In this document: piece by piece, positions 13,572 to 17,022 of the stretch | Layout: each line of letters opens with the position of its first letter | Numbering within the stretch: position 1 is the first letter of the stretch | Source of the DNA: WS-11 sp035275545 | GTDB lineage: Bacteria; Eisenbacteria; RBG-16-71-46 | Length of the DNA: 17,022 nt | NCBI GenBank assembly: GCA_035275545.1 | Contig: DATEMP010000071.1 | Span: 1-17,022, forward strand | Reading direction: 5' to 3' | The notes under the pieces: generated by a model | The model's database searches: none | What the model was told of the DNA's origin: nothing | Seen by the model: only the letters and a program-made list of their open reading frames with translations | Translations under genes and position numbers: made by a program

Positions 13572-16169
13572 TCAGCGCCCGATGACCGCGATCCTCGCGA
13601 CGCGATCGGCGACCCGCGCGAAGTAGAGCCCGCCCGGCAGCGGCTGACCCGCCCCATCACGCGACTCCCAGCAGGCACGCCACACGCCGCCCGCCGCCGT
13701 GAACGCCGCGCGTCCCACGCGACGGCCGGTGAGGTCGTAGACGAGCAGATCTCCCGCCGGCCGCGTGCCGACCGCGAACGAAACCGCGGCGCCGCCCGCG
13801 ACCGGATTCGGCCCGGCCAGGAGCGCGGGCGCGGTCGACGGGAGCCCGATGCCCACCACCGTGCCGGGAGCCATCGCCGTCACCGTGTGGCCCTGGATGG
13901 TCTGCAGGGGCAGCGGCTCGCCGTTCGTCACCTGGTCGCCTCCGGGAGCGTGCCAGACCACCCGGAAGTCGGTGACGCGGCCCACACGGTTGATGAACCC
14001 TCCCTCGGTCACCCGCAGGCGCCACGGGGACTCGGGATCCGGCGGCAGGTACGCCTCCGCCTGCCCCTGCGGGACATCGACCGCGAACGTCCACGCGATG
14101 TTGCCGCCGGTGCTCGAGCCGCTCACCCACTCGCTCGCGACCGCCGCACTGGAGCCGGGAAGCGGAATCGTGATCGCCGGGGGCGCGGCTCCGAACCCGG
14201 ACGCCGCTCCGCCGCCGCCCAGCTCGATCACGGCGGCGATGTCGCTGTCGTACGCGTTGTGCACCACCGTGACCTCGACTGTCGCCGCCGGCGGCCCGGT
14301 GGGGCTCACGTACCGCCGCGGCGGGCCCGACCAGCGCACGCCCGCCTCGGTGTAGGCGACGCGGTACCAGAAGGGCTCACCCCGCTCGTTGCCGGGCACG
14401 TTCCACACGCGTACGTAGGCGTGGCTGTTGGTGCCGTCCGCGAGCGTCGAGTCACCGGCGGCGGGCACCGAGTCGTAGCCCGCGAAGGCACCGGGAACGC
14501 CGGCCACGTCATCGGCGCGCTCGACCACGAAGAACGAGGCGCCGCGCTCGCGCTGGGTGCGGACCGTGGCGGTGATGGTGGCGCCCGCGCCGACCAGCTC
14601 GAGCCGCCGCACCTGCGATCGCCCGGGCTGGACCAGCTCGAGCATCGCCGCGTGCAGGTCGAGGGCGCCGAAGCCGATCGGCGAGTACCAGCCCGGATCG
14701 GGCCCGGTCACACCCGACGGGACGCCGCCGAGCGAGCGCTGGGCGGTGGCGCGCAGCACCGTGGCGATCTGCGCGGGGGTGAGCGAAGGATACGCGGAGC
14801 GCAGCGCCGCCACCGCGCCGCTCACGAACGCCGCCGCCATGCTGGTACCGCTCAGGCGATGGTACTGGGCGCCGTCGCTCGAGAGGTCGCCGTCCGCCGA
14901 GAGCACCGCTTCGCCCGGCGCCATGAGATCGGGCTTCTGCTCGTCGGCCGTGCTGCCGTCGCCGTCCGAGTCGCGCGGGCCGTAGTTGTCGAACGCGGCG
15001 AAGAGATCGTCGCCGTTGAGCGGCGTGCGCTGGGCGTCGAACGCTCCGACCGCCAGCACCAGGTCGCCGCCCGCCGGGGACGGCACGTAGTGATCGCGCG
15101 CGTCGTTGCCCATCGAGCCCACAACCACGATGCCCTCCGAGACCGCGCGGTTCGCAAGCCGGGCCGCCATGTCGTTGCCGTCCGAGCGGTCGATGCTGGA
15201 GAGCGACAGGTTGATGACGTCGATGCCCTGGTAGGACGCCCCGGCGCCCCAGTCGCGGGCGCGGTTGTGGATGCACCAGTCGATCGCCTCGGCGATCCCC
15301 GAGCCGATCCCCAGATCGTTGAGCACCCGCACGTCCGCGAACTTCGCCGCCGGCGCCACCCCGGTCGCGAACCCGGTGGGCCCGCCGCTGCCGAGCACGA
15401 TGCCGGCGACGTGCGTCCCGTGCCCGACGCTGCCGTGATCGGAAGGGTTGACGCTGCCGTCGCGGCTGGTGTCGAGCGTCGAGTCGGCGTGGGTGAAATC
15501 CGCGCCCCCGACGCAGCGGCCGATCAGCGACTCGTGCCCGGGATACCCGACCTGGGCCTCGTCGTTGATGCCGGTGTCGAGGATCGCGACCACCACCCCC
15601 TCACCCGCGGGCTGTCCCATGCCCGACCAGGTCGGGAACACCTGGCCGCTGGGATCGCGCACGCCGATGCTCGCGGCGCCCTCGCGGAGCATGGGATAGA
15701 GGATCGGGACCGCCTCGACCCGCTCCACGCCCGGCAGGTTCGCGGCAGCCGCCACCTGGGCGAACGTGGCGATGCTGCGGACCGCGGGGAACGACTCGAA
15801 GCGGTGGAGCACCGGCATGCCGAGCCCGGCCAGGGCAAGGAAGTCAGCGGACGTGGGCGTCTGGAGGTAGCTGACGAACACGCCGTAGAAGAGGCCGCCC
15901 GGAATCGAGGTGACATCGATGCGCTTGCGCAGCAGCGTGTCGGCTCCCTCGAAGGCGAACTGGTAGCCGAGCAGGTTCACGGTCTCGACGCGGTCGTCGA
16001 TGTGGTTGTCGTCCTGGTCCCAGATGAAGGGCGCGGCGTGGGCGGAGAGCGGGGCCAGGCACAGTGCCAAGGCCGCGAGCCACGAAAGCGTAAGCCGGGC
16101 GTGCGCGAACCCGCGCGCGCCACGGACAGGCGTGACCTCGCCTCGCGGAGTGGGCCCTTGGACGTTCAT
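13572..16169 (-). CDS. Secreted subtilisin-family (S8) serine protease with FlgD-like C-terminal domain
   Basis: The 865-aa precursor has a long n-region and signal peptide ending near residue 45 (LAPLSAHA|AP), then an acidic calcium-loop-like WDQDDNHIDD and a propeptide-like part. A full S8 catalytic domain follows (about 175-515). The triad is visible: Asp198 in VVAILDTGIN, His250 in GHGTHVAG and Ser443 in SGTSMAAAFVSG, with oxyanion Asn355 in GSMGND. Beta-rich segments follow, then an FlgD/T9SS-like C-terminal domain (VYDLTGRRV, LPGGLYFARV, ending IAVIGR). It should be exported and degrade extracellular protein. The ATG at 16169 is chosen because a -10-like TGTACT ends 8 nt upstream; the GTG at 16184 lies inside that box and no Shine-Dalgarno is present for either. 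A SARP-type regulator gene ends 72 nt upstream on the same strand. Confidence 0.9.
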   Translation of the reverse strand: MNVQGPTPRGEVTPVRGARGFAHARLTLSWLAALALCLAPLSAHAAPFIWDQDDNHIDDRVETVNLLGYQFAFEGADTLLRKRIDVTSIPGGLFYGVFVSYLQTPTSADFLALAGLGMPVLHRFESFPAVRSIATFAQVAAAANLPGVERVEAVPILYPMLREGAASIGVRDPSGQVFPTWSGMGQPAGEGVVVAILDTGINDEAQVGYPGHESLIGRCVGGADFTHADSTLDTSRDGSVNPSDHGSVGHGTHVAGIVLGSGGPTGFATGVAPAAKFADVRVLNDLGIGSGIAEAIDWCIHNRARDWGAGASYQGIDVINLSLSSIDRSDGNDMAARLANRAVSEGIVVVGSMGNDARDHYVPSPAGGDLVLAVGAFDAQRTPLNGDDLFAAFDNYGPRDSDGDGSTADEQKPDLMAPGEAVLSADGDLSSDGAQYHRLSGTSMAAAFVSGAVAALRSAYPSLTPAQIATVLRATAQRSLGGVPSGVTGPDPGWYSPIGFGALDLHAAMLELVQPGRSQVRRLELVGAGATITATVRTQRERGASFFVVERADDVAGVPGAFAGYDSVPAAGDSTLADGTNSHAYVRVWNVPGNERGEPFWYRVAYTEAGVRWSGPPRRYVSPTGPPAATVEVTVVHNAYDSDIAAVIELGGGGAASGFGAAPPAITIPLPGSSAAVASEWVSGSSTGGNIAWTFAVDVPQGQAEAYLPPDPESPWRLRVTEGGFINRVGRVTDFRVVWHAPGGDQVTNGEPLPLQTIQGHTVTAMAPGTVVGIGLPSTAPALLAGPNPVAGGAAVSFAVGTRPAGDLLVYDLTGRRVGRAAFTAAGGVWRACWESRDGAGQPLPGGLYFARVADRVARIAVIGR

Positions 16170-16177
16170 CGGCCGGA

Positions 16178-16211
16178 AGTACACCGAACCTGTGTTGACC
16201 GCGGCTTGACC
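16178..16211 (-). promoter_or_regulatory. Candidate SARP operator and promoter of the subtilase gene
   Basis: On the minus strand GGTCAA starts at 16211 and again at 16200, exactly 11 bp apart; a degenerate third copy (GTTCGG) starts at 16189. Ten nt after the second heptamer is TGTACT (16183-16178), and 8 nt later the ATG of the protease gene. No -35 consensus exists; the repeats sit in its place. SARP proteins are known to bind heptamer direct repeats phased by 11 bp close upstream of a -10 box, and a SARP-type gene is the immediate upstream neighbour. Binding itself is inference. Confidence 0.45.
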
Positions 16212-16241
16212 AAATCTCCTATCCCTCTGGGCTCCAATCCC

Positions 16242-17012
16242 TTATGCCGTTGTAGCCACCTCCTGTGGAACCGACTGTGACGCACCCAGCAGTCGCTGCA
16301 CCGCGCGCTCGGTCTCGGGAAGGGGGTCGACGCCGAGCTCCGCGCGCAGCAGCCCTCGCAGCTTCTCGTACTCGCTCACCGCGGCGCGCCGGTTGCCGAG
16401 CCGCACCATGGACTCGATCATCGAGAGCCGGGTCCCTTCGCGGAACGCGTCCAGCTCGGCGGCGCGCCGGTAGCAGGCGAGCGCCTTGTCGTGATCGCCG
16501 GCCTGAGTGTACGCCCCGCCCAGGTCGATGAGCAGCTTTTCCACGCGGTCGCGGTTCCGCCCCTGGAGCTCCTCCGCCCAGCCGCCGTAGACGCCCTCGA
16601 GGAAGGGGGCCGAGGCGAGCGCGAGCGCCGCCTCGAGCGCACGGCGGCGTGATCCGGGATCGCGCCCGGCGCGCGCCTCGTCGAGCGCCCCGTCGAACTC
16701 CCAGGCGTCGCACACCAGCGGGTAGGCGGGATTCAGCCGGTAGTACTCGCCCTCGCGCAGGATCGCGGCCTCGCGGTGCCGCGGCAGCACGCTGCGGATG
16801 TAGGAGAGCGTGGGATGGAAGTTCCGGCGTCCCGCGGCGAGCTGGCGTCCCGGCCAGAAGTGCTCGAGCAGCTCGTCCTTCACCGCGCCGCGCGGGCGGA
16901 GCGCGAGGAAGATGAGCAGGTGGAACGCGCGCTGGGCGCGCCACACCGAGGCCGGCACCGGATGCCCGCCCACCTGGAGCTGCGGCGGACCGAACAGCAC
17001 CAGGCGCGGCAC
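16242..17012 (-). CDS. SARP-like transcriptional regulator (winged helix plus BTAD domain)
   Basis: The 256-aa product has an N-terminal OmpR/PhoB-type winged helix (about residues 1-98; LVLFGPPQLQVGG, WRAQRAFHLLIFLALRP, ELLEHFWPGR, RNFHPTLSYIRSVL, YYRLN). A bacterial transcriptional activation domain follows (about 104-248) with TPR-like helices and the hallmark LLRAELGVDPLPETERAVQRLL (residues 221-242, here partly at the usual C-terminal position). SARP regulators of this size activate secondary-metabolite and secreted-enzyme genes in actinobacteria; related proteins occur in other phyla. A GTG at 17012 preceded by GGAGG at the very window edge supports a complete gene. The frame stays open beyond it, so a longer AfsR- or MalT-like protein is not excluded. 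The subtilase gene follows after 72 nt. Confidence 0.82.
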   Translation of the reverse strand: MPRLVLFGPPQLQVGGHPVPASVWRAQRAFHLLIFLALRPRGAVKDELLEHFWPGRQLAAGRRNFHPTLSYIRSVLPRHREAAILREGEYYRLNPAYPLVCDAWEFDGALDEARAGRDPGSRRRALEAALALASAPFLEGVYGGWAEELQGRNRDRVEKLLIDLGGAYTQAGDHDKALACYRRAAELDAFREGTRLSMIESMVRLGNRRAAVSEYEKLRGLLRAELGVDPLPETERAVQRLLGASQSVPQEVATTA

Positions 17013-17017
17013 GCGCG

Positions 17018-17022
17018 CCTCC
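17018..17022 (-). promoter_or_regulatory. Ribosome binding site that fixes the SARP-like start
   Basis: GGAGG on the minus strand occupies the last five bases of the window and lies 5 nt before the GTG at 17012. It is the main reason to treat the regulator as a 256-aa protein and not as the end of a larger one. Confidence 0.5.

Noticed and set aside
13430..13585. 51-aa plus-strand ORF starting right after the -10-like box
   Set aside because: It is Arg/Gly-rich with no domain, signal or codon pattern of a real protein, and its span coincides with the inverted-repeat structure, which explains the sequence better.
1..17022. CRISPR arrays, insertion sequences, prophage or integrase genes
   Set aside because: I saw no regularly spaced repeats, transposase or integrase motifs, and no patch of clearly different base composition.

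Overview
The window is very GC-rich and carries 15 protein genes packed tightly on both strands, one of them cut by the left edge. Three large secreted enzymes end in FlgD/T9SS-like C-terminal domains, two secreted proteins carry dockerin-like repeats, and there is a Peptidase_Mx-type metallopeptidase. This combination suggests an uncultured high-GC bacterium of the Candidatus Eisenbacteria/FCB-related kind. That placement is inference from gene style; no rRNA or marker gene is present.

Left part (1-2043, plus strand): the Lys/Ala-rich tail of a histone H1-like protein is coupled by an ATGA overlap to a four-helix membrane protein. Two tandem paralogous secreted proteins follow, each exactly 206 aa with a two-repeat dockerin-like module, separated by a strong hairpin.

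Middle left (2044-7467, minus strand): a four-gene run reads from a DJ-1/PfpI protein through two PQQ-type glucose/sorbosone dehydrogenases to a delta-1-pyrroline-5-carboxylate dehydrogenase (PruA/RocA type). The first two genes overlap by GTGA. A good sigma70-like promoter lies upstream of the DJ-1 gene, back to back with a probable leaderless promoter for a dicarboxylate/amino-acid:cation symporter on the plus strand.

Middle right (7576-13170): the symporter; a secreted PepSY-like protein; a minus-strand pair made of a zinc metallopeptidase followed by a D-Ala-D-Ala-ligase-like ATP-grasp enzyme; a secreted YceI protein; a 13-bp bidirectional hairpin; and a secreted TPR protein.

Right part (13171-17022): a SARP/BTAD-type transcriptional regulator at the right edge lies just upstream of a secreted subtilisin-family protease. 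Between them are 11-bp-phased direct repeats placed over the -35 region of the protease promoter, the arrangement known for SARP operators. The same architecture (two phased repeats with a TCAAG core, then 10 nt, then a -10 box) recurs at 13390-13423. It points directly into a 103-nt element closed by a long imperfect helix, which looks like a small structured RNA just beyond, and antisense to, the 3' end of the protease gene. A third pair of phased repeats lies near 11619-11636. This possible regulator / protease / structured-RNA unit is the most novel-looking part of the window.
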